Positions 50,022-58,384 of a stretch of 64,000 bases of DNA are shown in pieces. The notes beneath the pieces are model-generated. The model did no database searches, was not told the DNA's origin, and saw only the letters and a list, made by a program, of their open reading frames with translations. The translations under genes were made by a program, and so were the position numbers. Origin of the DNA: Variovorax sp. 770b2 (GTDB lineage: Bacteria > Pseudomonadota > Gammaproteobacteria > Burkholderiales > Burkholderiaceae_C); contig NZ_FOXJ01000001.1 of NCBI RefSeq assembly GCF_900115685.1, positions 2,513,796 through 2,577,795 of the forward strand, read 5' to 3'. Every line of letters starts with the position of its first letter. Positions within the stretch are counted from its first letter, which is position 1.

Positions 50022-51032
50022 ATGCAGATGCCCTCTTCCACCCGCCGCCATGCGCTCTGCGCGCTCTCTGCACTGTTCGTTCCCGGCATCGCCATGGCGC
50101 AGTCCGGCGACCCCTCGCTGGCCGCGGCCGACTGCGTGATCCCCGCCAAGGCCGGCGGCGGCTTCGAACTCACCTGCACCCTCGCGCGCGATGCGCTGCA
50201 GGCGGTGCGCCCTTCGCGCCCGCCCCTCGGCCAGCGCTACCTGCCGGGCGGCATCGGCGCCGTCGCCTTCGACCGCATCGCCACCGGCCAGCTCGGCGGC
50301 GAGGGCACGCTGGTCGCGTTCTCCAGCGGCTCGCTGCTCAACCTGGCACAGGGCCGCTTCGGCCCGCACCCGCCCTCGGCCGTGCGCTGGATCGCCACGC
50401 TGGGCACCGACTACGGCGTGATCGCCGTGCACCGCGACTCGCCCTACAGGCGCCTGCAGGATCTTGTCGCGGCTCTCCGGCAAGACCCTTCGCGCACGGC
50501 CTTCGGCGCGGGCGGTACTGTCGGCAGCCAGGACTGGGTGAAGGCCGCGCTGCTGGTGCGCGCCGCGGGCCGCGACCACAAGGCGATGCGCTTCGTTTCC
50601 TTCGAGGGCGGCGGCGATGCACTGGGTGCGCTGCAGGGCAAGCACGTCGACGTGTTCCCCGGCGACGCGGCCGAGGCACTGCAGGCCATCGCGGGCGGCG
50701 CGGCGGTGCGCCTCCTGGCCGTGCTGTCGGAAGCGCGGCTGGGCGGCGCGCTCACCGGCGTGCCGACCGCGCGCGAGCAAGGCGTGGACATCGTCTGGCC
50801 GACCGTGCGCGGCCTGTACCTGAGCGCGAACGTGCCCGAGGCCGCCGTGCGCGCCTGGAGCGCCGCATTCGCCGAAGCCACGGCCGCACCCGGCTACGCG
50901 GCGCTGCGCGAGCGCCACAGCCTTTATCCTTTCGCGCTCACCGGCGCCGCGCTCGACGACTACGTGCAGGCCCGCATCAAGACCTACCAGGCGCTCGCGG
51001 ACGAGCTGGGTTTGCGCCGCTGGAAGCCCTGA
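50022..51032 (+). CDS. Second TctC/Bug-type substrate-binding protein
   Basis: 336 residues. Signal peptide HALCALSALFVPGIAMA/QS. Bug-type core but divergent: CVIPAKAGGGFELTCTLARDAL, RYLPGGIGAVAFDRIATGQ, FGAGGTVGSQDWVKAALLV, GVPTAREQGVDIVW. Two Cys flank the ligand loop (DCVIPA, TCTLA), which is unusual and resembles TctC proteins with citrate-like ligands. 14 bp behind the kinase gene, so the two-component operon includes it. Confidence 0.85.
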   Translation: MQMPSSTRRHALCALSALFVPGIAMAQSGDPSLAAADCVIPAKAGGGFELTCTLARDALQAVRPSRPPLGQRYLPGGIGAVAFDRIATGQLGGEGTLVAFSSGSLLNLAQGRFGPHPPSAVRWIATLGTDYGVIAVHRDSPYRRLQDLVAALRQDPSRTAFGAGGTVGSQDWVKAALLVRAAGRDHKAMRFVSFEGGGDALGALQGKHVDVFPGDAAEALQAIAGGAAVRLLAVLSEARLGGALTGVPTAREQGVDIVWPTVRGLYLSANVPEAAVRAWSAAFAEATAAPGYAALRERHSLYPFALTGAALDDYVQARIKTYQALADELGLRRWKP

Positions 51033-51061
51033 GCCTGAGCCTGAGCACACGAAGCATCTCC

Positions 51062-51475
51062 ATGACCGAAGACGACATCACCCAGCACATCATCGACTCG
51101 CTCGGCGGCGGCCATTTCCAGGTCGCCGACGACAACACCTTCTTCTTTCATGGTGCGGACAACAAGTTTCCCTTCGCCACCATCGTGACGAAGGACAGCG
51201 CGTTCGACAGCGCCTCGAACCTGAACCGCCCCGGCGTCTTCCGGCTCAACATCGACGTCGGCAAGGAGCGCTTTCGCGCGCTCTTCGGCGAGCAGGAACA
51301 GGCGAACACCGACTTCACCGCGATCGACCGGTTGATGCCGCATCCCATGTACGCAAAGATGTACTGGGTGAGCGTGATCAACCCGAGCGCGAAGACCTTC
51401 GAGACCGTGAAGCCGCTGCTGGCGGAAGCCCGCAGCCTGCTGGCCGCACGGGACAAGAGCAAGAGCAAGCCCTAG
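51062..51475 (+). CDS. DUF6194 domain-containing protein
   Basis: 137 residues, soluble. HIIDSLGGGHFQVADDNTFFF, KFPFATIVTKDSAFDSASNLNRPGVFRLNI, LMPHPMYAKMYWVSVINPSAKTFETV, then LLAEARSLLAARDKS match the DUF6194 pattern throughout. Function unknown. A 31-codon piece of a second copy lies at 51814-51906. Follows the Bug gene by 29 bp. Confidence 0.82.
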   Translation: MTEDDITQHIIDSLGGGHFQVADDNTFFFHGADNKFPFATIVTKDSAFDSASNLNRPGVFRLNIDVGKERFRALFGEQEQANTDFTAIDRLMPHPMYAKMYWVSVINPSAKTFETVKPLLAEARSLLAARDKSKSKP

Positions 51476-51487
51476 CCCGGCCGGAAC

Positions 51488-51817
51488 ATGGAAAAAGTCT
51501 CTCGACCGATCGAAGCCAAGGTGCGCGAGCTTTTCTCTGTGCAAGACGCCCCGGTGGCGCTTGCAGCGCTTTCAGAAATGAAAGAGCCCCCCTGCAACAG
51601 CGAGTGGTCGACTGCGCGCGACAGGGTGCAAGCCGCCCTGCTCGTTCTGTCCGGCGCCCGGATCGACAGGCTGTTGAAAGAAGTCCCGGTCTCCCAGGTG
51701 GACTGGCGAGACACCTTGACAGCCGCCGGCCTTGCGGGGAGCGACTGGTCCCTGGTTGCCAGGAGGCTGGGCTTCGACCTTCCCCAGGAACGGGGTGCGG
51801 AGCGCAGGCCCGCGTGA
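51488..51817 (+). CDS. Uncharacterised protein between DUF6194 and its remnant
   Basis: 109 residues, helical: MEKVSRPIEAKVRELFSVQD, EWSTARDRVQAALLVLSGARIDRLLKEV, QVDWRDTLTAAGLAGSDWSLVARRLGF. The 'RVQ.A.L.LSG....L......DWRD.L.AAGLA' pattern occurs in small unnamed bacterial proteins. Only 12 bp behind the DUF6194 gene. Its end overlaps the start of the DUF6194 remnant by 4 bp, so the last residues may come from the rearrangement. Confidence 0.55.
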   Translation: MEKVSRPIEAKVRELFSVQDAPVALAALSEMKEPPCNSEWSTARDRVQAALLVLSGARIDRLLKEVPVSQVDWRDTLTAAGLAGSDWSLVARRLGFDLPQERGAERRPA

Positions 51818-51906
51818 TCGGCCCGGGCGACAAGACCTTCGAGGCCGTGCAGCCGCCGATCGCCGAAGCCCGCAGCCTCGCGGCTGCGAGAGACAAGCGC
51901 AGATAA
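51814..51906 (+). pseudogene. Remnant 3' end of a second DUF6194 gene
   Basis: In-frame VIGPGDKTFEAVQPPIAEAR then SLAAARDKRR and a TAA stop align with the last 33 residues of the gene at 51062 (VINPSAKTFETVKPLLAEAR then SLLAARDKSKSKP), and the nucleotides are similar too. No start or N-terminal part is present. It marks a duplication followed by deletion or insertion. Confidence 0.7.
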
Positions 51907-51932
51907 CCGGCAGCTGCCCGACCGGCGCGCGT

Positions 51933-52574
51933 TCACGCCGACGAGCGGGACAACGTCGCCAGCTTCTTCTTCGCGCTCTGCAGGAGCCCGATCTTCTCGA
52001 CGGGCAATGGGGCCTTCGTGTCCCCGAGCTTGATGATCTCGAGTGCCGAGGGCTTCGGCAGGAGCGCATCGCGCGGCGCGAGGCCGTTGAACCGCGCGTT
52101 CGAGATGACGTGCATCTTCAGATGACGGTGGATGCTCTTCGACAGCTTCTGGCAGGCGGCCGTCATGGCGGCTTCGTCGGGCATCGACTGGCCGTGCACG
52201 ACGAGCAGCTCCAGCGTGCCGTCCTTGTCCTCGCCCAGGATGAAGGCGCGCACCACCGAATCCTTGAACTTGCCTCGCAGCATCGCGCGCACCGGCTCGG
52301 CGGCGGCGAACGACTTCAGCGCGATGCTGCGCAGCTCGTCATGAAAGATGAACGCGCGGTCGATCGAGACGGTCTCGGCCTCCTCTGCCTTGGGCTTGTG
52401 GCGCTTGAGGATGCCGCTGCCGACCAGGTGCTCCAGCGTGCGCGCCACGTCGTCGGGTGGAAGCTTCGATCGCTGGGCCAGGTCGCTGGGAGAAAAGGGC
52501 TGGTCGGGCGCCGCGTAGGCGACCATCAAGAGCTTCTGCACCTCGGGGGCGAAGAGGAAATCTGCGGCACTCAT
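51933..52574 (-). CDS. Winged-helix protein, ArsR/MarR-like with C-terminal extension
   Basis: 213 residues. The N-terminal 80 residues form a winged helix: FAPEVQKLLMVAYAAPDQPFSPSDLAQRSKLPPDDVARTLEHLVGSGILKRH. The rest (FHDELRSIALKSFAAAEPVRAML, DSVVRAFILGEDKDGTLELLVVHG, CQKLSKSIHRHLKMHVISNARFN) has the helix-strand-strand order of small nucleotidyltransferase-like domains linked to HTHs, but no clear GS-x-D-x-D active site. So: a DNA-binding regulator with a probably inactive partner domain. Target unknown. Confidence 0.65.
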   Translation of the reverse strand: MSAADFLFAPEVQKLLMVAYAAPDQPFSPSDLAQRSKLPPDDVARTLEHLVGSGILKRHKPKAEEAETVSIDRAFIFHDELRSIALKSFAAAEPVRAMLRGKFKDSVVRAFILGEDKDGTLELLVVHGQSMPDEAAMTAACQKLSKSIHRHLKMHVISNARFNGLAPRDALLPKPSALEIIKLGDTKAPLPVEKIGLLQSAKKKLATLSRSSA

Positions 52575-52787
52575 TTTGTTGCGGTTCTCTACAAATGGAT
52601 TTGCATTATCGAAAGTCCCTCACCCTGGGGTCTTCGAGCTTTCGACCGGCGCCGCGTGATCGCCCCCGGCGCGGTCTTCTCCACGGCATTTTCGAGACGG
52701 ATTCCGTCGCGGTGCATGGCGCAGGCCTACAGCGGCGCCGGGTTCCGGCCGGTATGAACGGCTGAACACGAACAAGGAGCTTCAGCC

Positions 52788-53045
52788 ATGGGCCTCGAAC
52801 AGACGATCGACAAGATCAAGCAAGTGGATGCCGCACGCGCCGACTACCCCGGCGAGCACCTCGTCGTGCTCGGCGCCGGCGTACTGCTGTTGCTGGCGGC
52901 GGGCCGCAGCCGCTCGTTCCTGCTGCGCATCGCCGCGGGCGCGGCGGGCGGCGCGCTGATCGGGCGGGCCGCGAGCGGCACGGGTGGCATCGCGAAGCTC
53001 GCGGGCGCGCTGCAGAGCGGAGGCCTGCCATGGCCGCGGCGCTGA
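52788..53045 (+). CDS. Small membrane protein of unknown function
   Basis: 85 residues. AAGGAG 8 nt upstream of the ATG. A helical, charged N-terminus (GLEQTIDKIKQVDAARADYPGE) and a hydrophobic stretch LVVLGAGVLLLLAAG plus a Gly/Ala-rich IAAGAAGGALIGRAAS segment, so one or two membrane helices. Overlaps the next gene by 16 bp. No family recognised. Confidence 0.6.
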   Translation: MGLEQTIDKIKQVDAARADYPGEHLVVLGAGVLLLLAAGRSRSFLLRIAAGAAGGALIGRAASGTGGIAKLAGALQSGGLPWPRR

Positions 53046-53485
53046 GTTCGCGGACGGCGATGCCCGGCGCCGGATCCCAGCGGTACTGGGCGCCTTGCCT
53101 GGCGGTGGCGCTGGTGGCAATGTCTCTTTTCTATGTAACGCTGAAAGACCTGGTGCACGAGAGCGCGGCGCGCGCGCCCGCCTTGCCGCCCGCGGTCATG
53201 CCGGCCTATGTCGAAGCGACCGAATCGGCCGGCCGCCTCGCGCTGCCGGATGCCGTGACGCATTCGTCGGTGGCGCCGGCCATGCCGGTGTTCCATCGCA
53301 CGCCGCCGGCAAATGCGAACGCCGAGGCGGCGGCGCAGCCCAAGGCCGCGCCCGCCGTCGTCCAGGTGAACAAGTGCGTCATGCCCGAGGGCGAGGCGGT
53401 CTATTCCGACGGCCCCTGCCCCGAGGGCTCTCGCGCGAGCACGCTGCGGCTGCCGCGCGATCTGCACGCATCGGCGAGCTCGTAA
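53030..53485 (+). CDS. Membrane-anchored protein with C-terminal DUF4124-like Cys motif
   Basis: 151 residues. One N-terminal helix (APCLAVALVAMSLFYVTL), a Pro/Ala-rich linker and a C-terminal VNKCVMPEGEAVYSDGPCPEGSRA. The C-x(n)-YSDxPCP pattern is that of DUF4124 proteins, small periplasmic domains of unknown role. The 16-bp overlap with the upstream gene suggests they are produced together. Confidence 0.62.
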   Translation: MAAALSSRTAMPGAGSQRYWAPCLAVALVAMSLFYVTLKDLVHESAARAPALPPAVMPAYVEATESAGRLALPDAVTHSSVAPAMPVFHRTPPANANAEAAAQPKAAPAVVQVNKCVMPEGEAVYSDGPCPEGSRASTLRLPRDLHASASS

Positions 53486-53671
53486 GCGCAGCGGCGAGCG
53501 GCCGCGCGCAGACATCGACTGCAACGCGCTCGGCACGCTGACGCCGCAGCCGGTTGCTGCGAAGTTGCCGTGATCGGCCCGATCCATGCGATGGACAGAC
53601 ATCCGCACAAGGATGTCGCGAGAGCCCGACGTCTCGCCTCGGATACCCCTTGAAACAAAAAGCATAATGAC

Positions 53672-53700
53672 GCCGCTCGCGACACCCTGCCGCGAGCGGC
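53672..53700. repeat. Perfect 10-bp GC-rich hairpin upstream of the lipoprotein gene
   Basis: GCCGCTCGCG (53672-53681), 9-nt loop, CGCGAGCGGC (53691-53700), 49 bp before the ATG at 53750, just after an A-rich TTGAAACAAAAAGCATAAT stretch. No T-run follows. It could form a stable 5'-leader hairpin. Confidence 0.5.
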
Positions 53701-53749
53701 CGGGTGCAGGGAGCACTCGGTCTTCTGTGAACAAACCAAGACCACAAAA

Positions 53750-54214
53750 ATGAAGATCAATCACAAGAGCACCATCGTTGTCCTGTCGGCGTTGCTGATG
53801 ACAGGATGCGCTTCGGTCAACATGGCCAGCAAGGAGGAGAGCGACAAGGCCAAGCAGTTCAGTGCCCCGGCCGCCGGGAAATCCGGCCTTTATGTCTACC
53901 GCAACAGCTTCGCCGGGAAGTCTTTGAAGAAGGACATCCTGGTCAACGGCAAGTGCCTGGGCGAGAGCGCCTCCGACGTGTTCTTCTACACGCAGGTGGA
54001 TGGCGGCAAGAAGAACAAGATCGAAACGGAATCGGAGTTCTCGCCCAATTCCATGGAACTGTTCATGGACGCCGGCAAGAACTACTTCATCCGGCAGTTC
54101 ATCAAGATGGGCGCATTCGTGGGCGGCGCCGACCTGGAGCAGATTCCGGAAGAGCAAGGCAAGGCCGACATCGCCAAACTCGGCCTGGCGAAGCCAGGCA
54201 CTTGCGGCAACTGA
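53750..54214 (+). CDS. DUF2846 lipoprotein
   Basis: 154 residues. Lipobox: IVVLSALLMTGC, so the mature protein starts at Cys. LYVYRNSFAGKSLKKDILVNGKCLGES, DVFFYTQVDGGKKNKIETES and LFMDAGKNYFIRQFIKMGAFVGG follow the DUF2846 pattern (immunoglobulin-like, YVYR start, nYFI core). Envelope location follows from the lipobox; role unknown. Lower GC than the surroundings. A hairpin lies in its leader. Confidence 0.83.
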   Translation: MKINHKSTIVVLSALLMTGCASVNMASKEESDKAKQFSAPAAGKSGLYVYRNSFAGKSLKKDILVNGKCLGESASDVFFYTQVDGGKKNKIETESEFSPNSMELFMDAGKNYFIRQFIKMGAFVGGADLEQIPEEQGKADIAKLGLAKPGTCGN

Positions 54215-54344
54215 GCGGTTTTCCTGGGGACGCGATCGCAAGCGGCCGATCGCCGTCCCCAGGCAGTTTGCAAACCGGCCTTCGCCCGAAGAATGGTCGG
54301 CCACCAGGGGAGCGCAAGAGGTGCGTTGCGACGTCGGTGGCCTC

Positions 54345-55568
54345 TCAACCCGCCTTCAGAAACACGTCGTGATCCGGCGCGAAGTTCGCATGCAGCGGCA
54401 GCATCGCCCCACCTAGCGCGCACGCCTGCGCCCCCACCCTGCCCCCGTGCAACTGCGGCGGCCACAGGCCTTCCCAGTTGCACTGCGCCAGAGCGGCGCG
54501 CGTCTGCTCGAGCAACGCCTGCAGCAAGGCGCGCGACATCGATCCATCCATCACCACGTCGGCCAGGTCCAGCACCGCGGTGCTGCTGACGATGGCATGC
54601 GCCAATGCCAACGACGCCGAGCCGAGCCAGGCCTGCGTGGCCGCTGCATAAGGCGGCTGCAACGCACGGTCGTCATAAGCCGCCGCGGGGTCGAGCCCCT
54701 CGCCCTGCAGGCGCTGCTCCAGCTCCCACAGCGAGGCCTCGGCCATCACCTGCGGCGGCAGCGCGCCGCCGGGGCGCACCGGCTGCATCGGCAACGAAGC
54801 CAGCGCGCCGGCATTGCCGTTCGCGCCCGCGTGCAGATGCGAATCGATGACCAGCCCGCCGCCCACGAAGGTGTCCACGAAGATGTAGAGAAAGCTCTTC
54901 AGGTCGTGCCCGCGCCCGCCCACCAGCTCGGCCACGCAGGCGGCCACGGTGTCGCGCGCGAAGCTCACCGGCACCTCGGTGCGCGCGCGCACCTCGGCCA
55001 GCAGGTCCATCTGGTTCCACTCGTCCGACTGCGCCCTGGACAGGCCCAGCGTGCGGTGCCAGCCGCCGAGCAGGAACGGCGCGGCCAGCCCCACGCCCAC
55101 ATTGCGCGCGGCGAGCGCACCGAGCCCGTCGCGCAGGCGATGGATGTGCTCGGCAATCGCCGGCAGCAGCGCCTCTGCATCGGGAAAGTCGTAGCTCATC
55201 GCATGGCGCTCGCGCACCTGCGCGGTGAAGTCGATCAAGAGCCACTCCGCGCCGCGCCGCCCCACCTTGATGCCGATGGCGAAGGCGCCGTCCGGGTTCA
55301 GCGCCAGCGGCACCGAGGGCTGCCCAATGCGACCGCGTACCCGGCTCTGCTTGACGATGAGCTGGTCTTCTTCGAGCCGCGCGGTGATGAGCCCGATGGT
55401 CTGCGCGCTCAGCCCCGTGAGCCGCGCGAGGTCGGCCTTGGGCAGGCTCGTGTGCACGCGCAGCGCCTGCAGCACCACGCGCTCGTTGAACTGGCGCATG
55501 CCCACCTGGTTGGAGCCGCGCGGGCGCAACAGGTCGGGCGGGCGCACAGAAACTTCCGCATCAGGCAT
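54345..55568 (-). CDS. ROK-family transcriptional regulator
   Basis: 407 residues. N-terminal MarR-like HTH (GMRQFNERVVLQALRVHTSLPKADLARLTGLSAQTIGLITARLEED) and a ROK sugar-kinase-like domain (FAIGIKVGRRGAEWLLIDF, LGALAARNVGVGLAAPFL, DTFVGGGLVIDSHLHAGANGNAGAL). The kinase-type zinc Cys cluster is not obvious, so it is probably a sugar-sensing repressor without kinase activity. Its start overlaps the ATP-binding gene by 8 bp, tying it to the sugar importer operon. Confidence 0.88.
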   Translation of the reverse strand: MPDAEVSVRPPDLLRPRGSNQVGMRQFNERVVLQALRVHTSLPKADLARLTGLSAQTIGLITARLEEDQLIVKQSRVRGRIGQPSVPLALNPDGAFAIGIKVGRRGAEWLLIDFTAQVRERHAMSYDFPDAEALLPAIAEHIHRLRDGLGALAARNVGVGLAAPFLLGGWHRTLGLSRAQSDEWNQMDLLAEVRARTEVPVSFARDTVAACVAELVGGRGHDLKSFLYIFVDTFVGGGLVIDSHLHAGANGNAGALASLPMQPVRPGGALPPQVMAEASLWELEQRLQGEGLDPAAAYDDRALQPPYAAATQAWLGSASLALAHAIVSSTAVLDLADVVMDGSMSRALLQALLEQTRAALAQCNWEGLWPPQLHGGRVGAQACALGGAMLPLHANFAPDHDVFLKAG

Positions 55569-56358
55569 GCGCCTCCGCGGGCAACTGGTCGGCCGTCATG
55601 GCGCCGGTCATCAGGGCCACGGTGTCGCTCATGCTGATCTTCTTCGGGTTCAGCACCGCAGCGCGCTTGCCCAGCCGTGCCACGTGGATGCGGTCGGCCA
55701 CCTCGAACACATGCGGCATGTTGTGGCTGATGAGCACCACGGGCAGGCCCTTGTCGCGCACGCGGCGGATGAGTTCGAGCACCATGTTGCCCTCCTTCAC
55801 GCCGAGCGCGGCGGTGGGCTCGTCCATGATGACCACGTGCCGCGCGAAGGCCGCGCTGCGCGCCACCGCCACGCACTGGCGCTGGCCGCCCGAGAGCGTC
55901 TCGACCGCCTGCGTCATCGACTGGATGCCGACCTTCAGGTCCGCCATGCGGGCGGCGCTTTCCTGCAGCATCTTCTTCTTGTCGAGCATGCGCAGCACGT
56001 TGCCCAGGAACCCGGGGCGGCGCAGTTCGCGGCCGAGGAAAAGGTTTTCGTAGATCGTCATCGCGGGCGCGACGGCCAGGTCCTGATAGACCGTCTCGAT
56101 GCCCGCGCGCCGCGCATCGAGCGGATTGCGAAAGTGCACCGGCGCGCCATCGAGCAGGATCTCGCCCTGGTCGGGCACCACCGCGCCCGAGAGCGCCTTG
56201 ATGAGCGACGATTTGCCCGCGCCGTTGTCGCCGATCACCGCGAGGATTTCTCCTTCGCGCAGTTCGAAATCGACACCGTCCAGCGCGGTGACCTGGCCGT
56301 AGCGCTTCACCAGGCCCTTGGCCTGCATGACGATCTTGGGGTTTGCCACGGTGTTCAT
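55561..56358 (-). CDS. Sugar ABC transporter ATP-binding protein (FrcA-like)
   Basis: 265 residues, single ATPase domain, unlike the duplicated RbsA. Walker A GDNGAGKSSL, signature LSGGQRQ, Walker B HVVIMDEPTAALG, switch SHNMPHV. The 'RYGQVTALDGVDFELREGEI' start and length match the FrcA group of CUT2 importers. ATG overlaps the permease stop by one base and its 3' end overlaps the ROK gene by 8 bp. Confidence 0.9.
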   Translation of the reverse strand: MNTVANPKIVMQAKGLVKRYGQVTALDGVDFELREGEILAVIGDNGAGKSSLIKALSGAVVPDQGEILLDGAPVHFRNPLDARRAGIETVYQDLAVAPAMTIYENLFLGRELRRPGFLGNVLRMLDKKKMLQESAARMADLKVGIQSMTQAVETLSGGQRQCVAVARSAAFARHVVIMDEPTAALGVKEGNMVLELIRRVRDKGLPVVLISHNMPHVFEVADRIHVARLGKRAAVLNPKKISMSDTVALMTGAMTADQLPAEAHA

Positions 56359-57317
56359 CAGCGTGCTCCCTTGCGCGAGAGTTGGTCGGCCGCCACCGCG
56401 AGGATCACGAGCACGCCCGTCACCAGCACCTGGTAGATCGAGGACACGCCCATCAACGTGAGCCCGTTGCGGAACACGCCCACGATCAGCACGCCGATCA
56501 GCGAGCCCAGCACGATGCCGCGGCCGCCGAAGAGGCTGGTGCCGCCGAGCACCACGGCCGTGATGGCGTCCAGGTTCTCGGTCTGCCCCGCGTTCGGATC
56601 GCCCACGCCGGTGCGCGCCACCGACAGCAGCGAGGCGATGCCGTAGAGCGCGCCCGCCGCCACGTACACGCCCAGCAGCACGCGCTGCGTCGGAATGCCC
56701 ACCAGGCGCGTGGCCTCGGCGTTGTTGCCCACGGCGTAGATGTGGCGGCCCGCGCCCGTCTCGCGCAGCACGAACCACGCGAGCAGGTACAGCAGCACCA
56801 TCAGCACCGCGCCCCAGGCGACCTCGGTGCCGCCGATGGCGAAGGTGGTGCCCAGCCCCGTGAGGCTCGCGGGCAAATCGGTGATGGTCTGCGACGACGA
56901 ATAGAGCTGCGTGATCGCGAACGCGATGTTCAGCGTGCCCAGCGTCACGATGAAGGGCGGCAGCTTGATGCGCGTGACCAGGAGGCCGTTGACGAGGCCG
57001 AAGAGCGTCGTCACCCCCACGCCGCAAAGAATGGCCACCGGCACCGGCAGCCCGAGCTCGGTGGCGAACTTGCTCATGACGATGCCGCCCAGCGCCATCA
57101 CCATGCCGCACGACAGGTCGATGCCGGCCGTGAGGATGATCAGCGTCTGGCCGATGGCGATCACGCCCACCACCATCACCTGCTGAAGGACCAGCGACAG
57201 GTTCTCGCCGGTGAGGAACCGGTCGGACTGCGTCGCGAAGAAGATGCATGCGCCCAGGAGGGCCAGCCACGGCCCGAGGGCGCCCCACGGGATGTGGTGC
57301 GTCGGAGATTTCGTCAT
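56358..57317 (-). CDS. Sugar ABC transporter permease (CUT2, FrcC/RbsC-like)
   Basis: 319 residues, eight to ten helices. Marks: LVLQQVMVVGVIAIGQTLIILTAGIDLSCG, NGLLVTRIKLPPFIVTLGTL, GNNAEATRLVGIP and AVVLGGTSLFGGRGIVLGSLIGVL, the CUT2 permease pattern. The operon order binding protein, permease, ATPase, ROK regulator resembles frc/ribose-type loci. Sugar identity is inferred (fructose or a similar monosaccharide). Confidence 0.9.
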   Translation of the reverse strand: MTKSPTHHIPWGALGPWLALLGACIFFATQSDRFLTGENLSLVLQQVMVVGVIAIGQTLIILTAGIDLSCGMVMALGGIVMSKFATELGLPVPVAILCGVGVTTLFGLVNGLLVTRIKLPPFIVTLGTLNIAFAITQLYSSSQTITDLPASLTGLGTTFAIGGTEVAWGAVLMVLLYLLAWFVLRETGAGRHIYAVGNNAEATRLVGIPTQRVLLGVYVAAGALYGIASLLSVARTGVGDPNAGQTENLDAITAVVLGGTSLFGGRGIVLGSLIGVLIVGVFRNGLTLMGVSSIYQVLVTGVLVILAVAADQLSRKGAR

Positions 57318-57352
57318 TGTTGTGTGCTCCCTGCGGTCTCGTTCTTCTGTGC

Positions 57353-58384
57353 TTACTTCTTGCCCCAGCACAGCTCGGCGCCGGTCTTGGTGTCCTTGCT
57401 CTCCACGCCCGCCACGCTCTTGCCGGCGATCAGCGTCACGCCGGTGTCCACGTAGCCCGAGGCCTTCTTGCCGGTCTTGGCGAATTCGACGCCCGCGGCC
57501 ACGCCCATGGCGGCCATCTTCAGCGGGTACTGCTGCGAGGTCGCGGCGATGACGCCGGCGTTGGTGTCCTTGATGCCCTGGCAGCCGCCATCGACCGAGA
57601 CGATCATCACGCCCTTCTCCTTGCCCGCGCGCTTGAGCGCGGTGTAGGCACCGGCCGCGGCGGGCTCGTTGATCGTGTAGACCAGGTTCACGTCGGGCGC
57701 CTTCTGGAGGCAGTTTTCCATCACCGTCTGCGCCTTGGCCTGGTCGCCGAAGCTGTCGGCCATGCAGACGATCTCGGGCGCCTTGGACAGCTCGTTCGAC
57801 TTGGCATCGTTCGCCGCGAGCCCGAAGCCCTTCATGAAGCCGTTGTGGCGCTGCGCCCCCACCGGGTGGCCCGGCAGCAGGTCGAGCGCGATGATCTTGG
57901 GCGTCTTGCCGGCCATCGCGGCCTTGGCGTATTCGCCGATCAAGACGCCCGCGGTGTAGTTGTTGGTGGCGAAGAGCGCGTCGGTCGCGTCCGGTGGATC
58001 GGCCGGGCTGTCCAGCGCGATCACCATGATTCCCTTGTCGCGCGCCTTCTTGATCGCCGGCACGATGGCCTTGGCGTCGCTCGGCGTGATGAGGATGGTC
58101 TTGGCGCCGGCCGCGATCATGTTTTCCATCGCGGTGATCTGGCCCGCGTTGTCGCCGTCGGCCTTGCCCGCGCCCGACAGCAGCTTGGCGCCGAGCTTCT
58201 TGGCTTCTTCCTGCGCGCCCTCTTTCATCTTCACGAAGAAGGGGTTGGTCTCGGTCTTGGTGACCAGGCCGATGACCGGCTCGCCGGCCGCGAAGGCCGT
58301 GGACGCCGTAGCTGCCGCGAGGGCCGCAGCGGAAAGGATGGCGAGGGCCAGGGTCGGGCGACGGCGGCTGCGCGAACTGAACAT
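57353..58384 (-). CDS. Sugar ABC transporter substrate-binding protein (FrcB/RbsB-like)
   Basis: 343 residues. Signal peptide TLALAILSAAALAAATAST, cleavage near AFA/AGE. Periplasmic-binding type 1 fold: PVIGLVTKTETNPFFVKMKEGAQEEAKKLG, ITAMENMIAAGAKTILITPSDAKAIVPAIKKARDKGI, VYTINEPAAAGAYTAL, VSVDGGCQGIKDTNAG. First gene of the importer operon, 35 bp upstream of the permease. 366-bp divergent gap to the AspT-like gene. Confidence 0.9.
   Translation of the reverse strand: MFSSRSRRRPTLALAILSAAALAAATASTAFAAGEPVIGLVTKTETNPFFVKMKEGAQEEAKKLGAKLLSGAGKADGDNAGQITAMENMIAAGAKTILITPSDAKAIVPAIKKARDKGIMVIALDSPADPPDATDALFATNNYTAGVLIGEYAKAAMAGKTPKIIALDLLPGHPVGAQRHNGFMKGFGLAANDAKSNELSKAPEIVCMADSFGDQAKAQTVMENCLQKAPDVNLVYTINEPAAAGAYTALKRAGKEKGVMIVSVDGGCQGIKDTNAGVIAATSQQYPLKMAAMGVAAGVEFAKTGKKASGYVDTGVTLIAGKSVAGVESKDTKTGAELCWGKK

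Noticed and set aside
51604..51906. A 100-residue plus-strand gene ending in the DUF6194-like tail
   Set aside because: Only the last 31 codons are protein-like; the front overlaps the better-supported gene at 51488 in another frame and is Arg/Pro-biased.
52575..52787. Possible short gene in the 213-bp gap before 52788
   Set aside because: No ribosome-binding site with a sensible open frame; the frame through it only extends neighbouring antisense readings.
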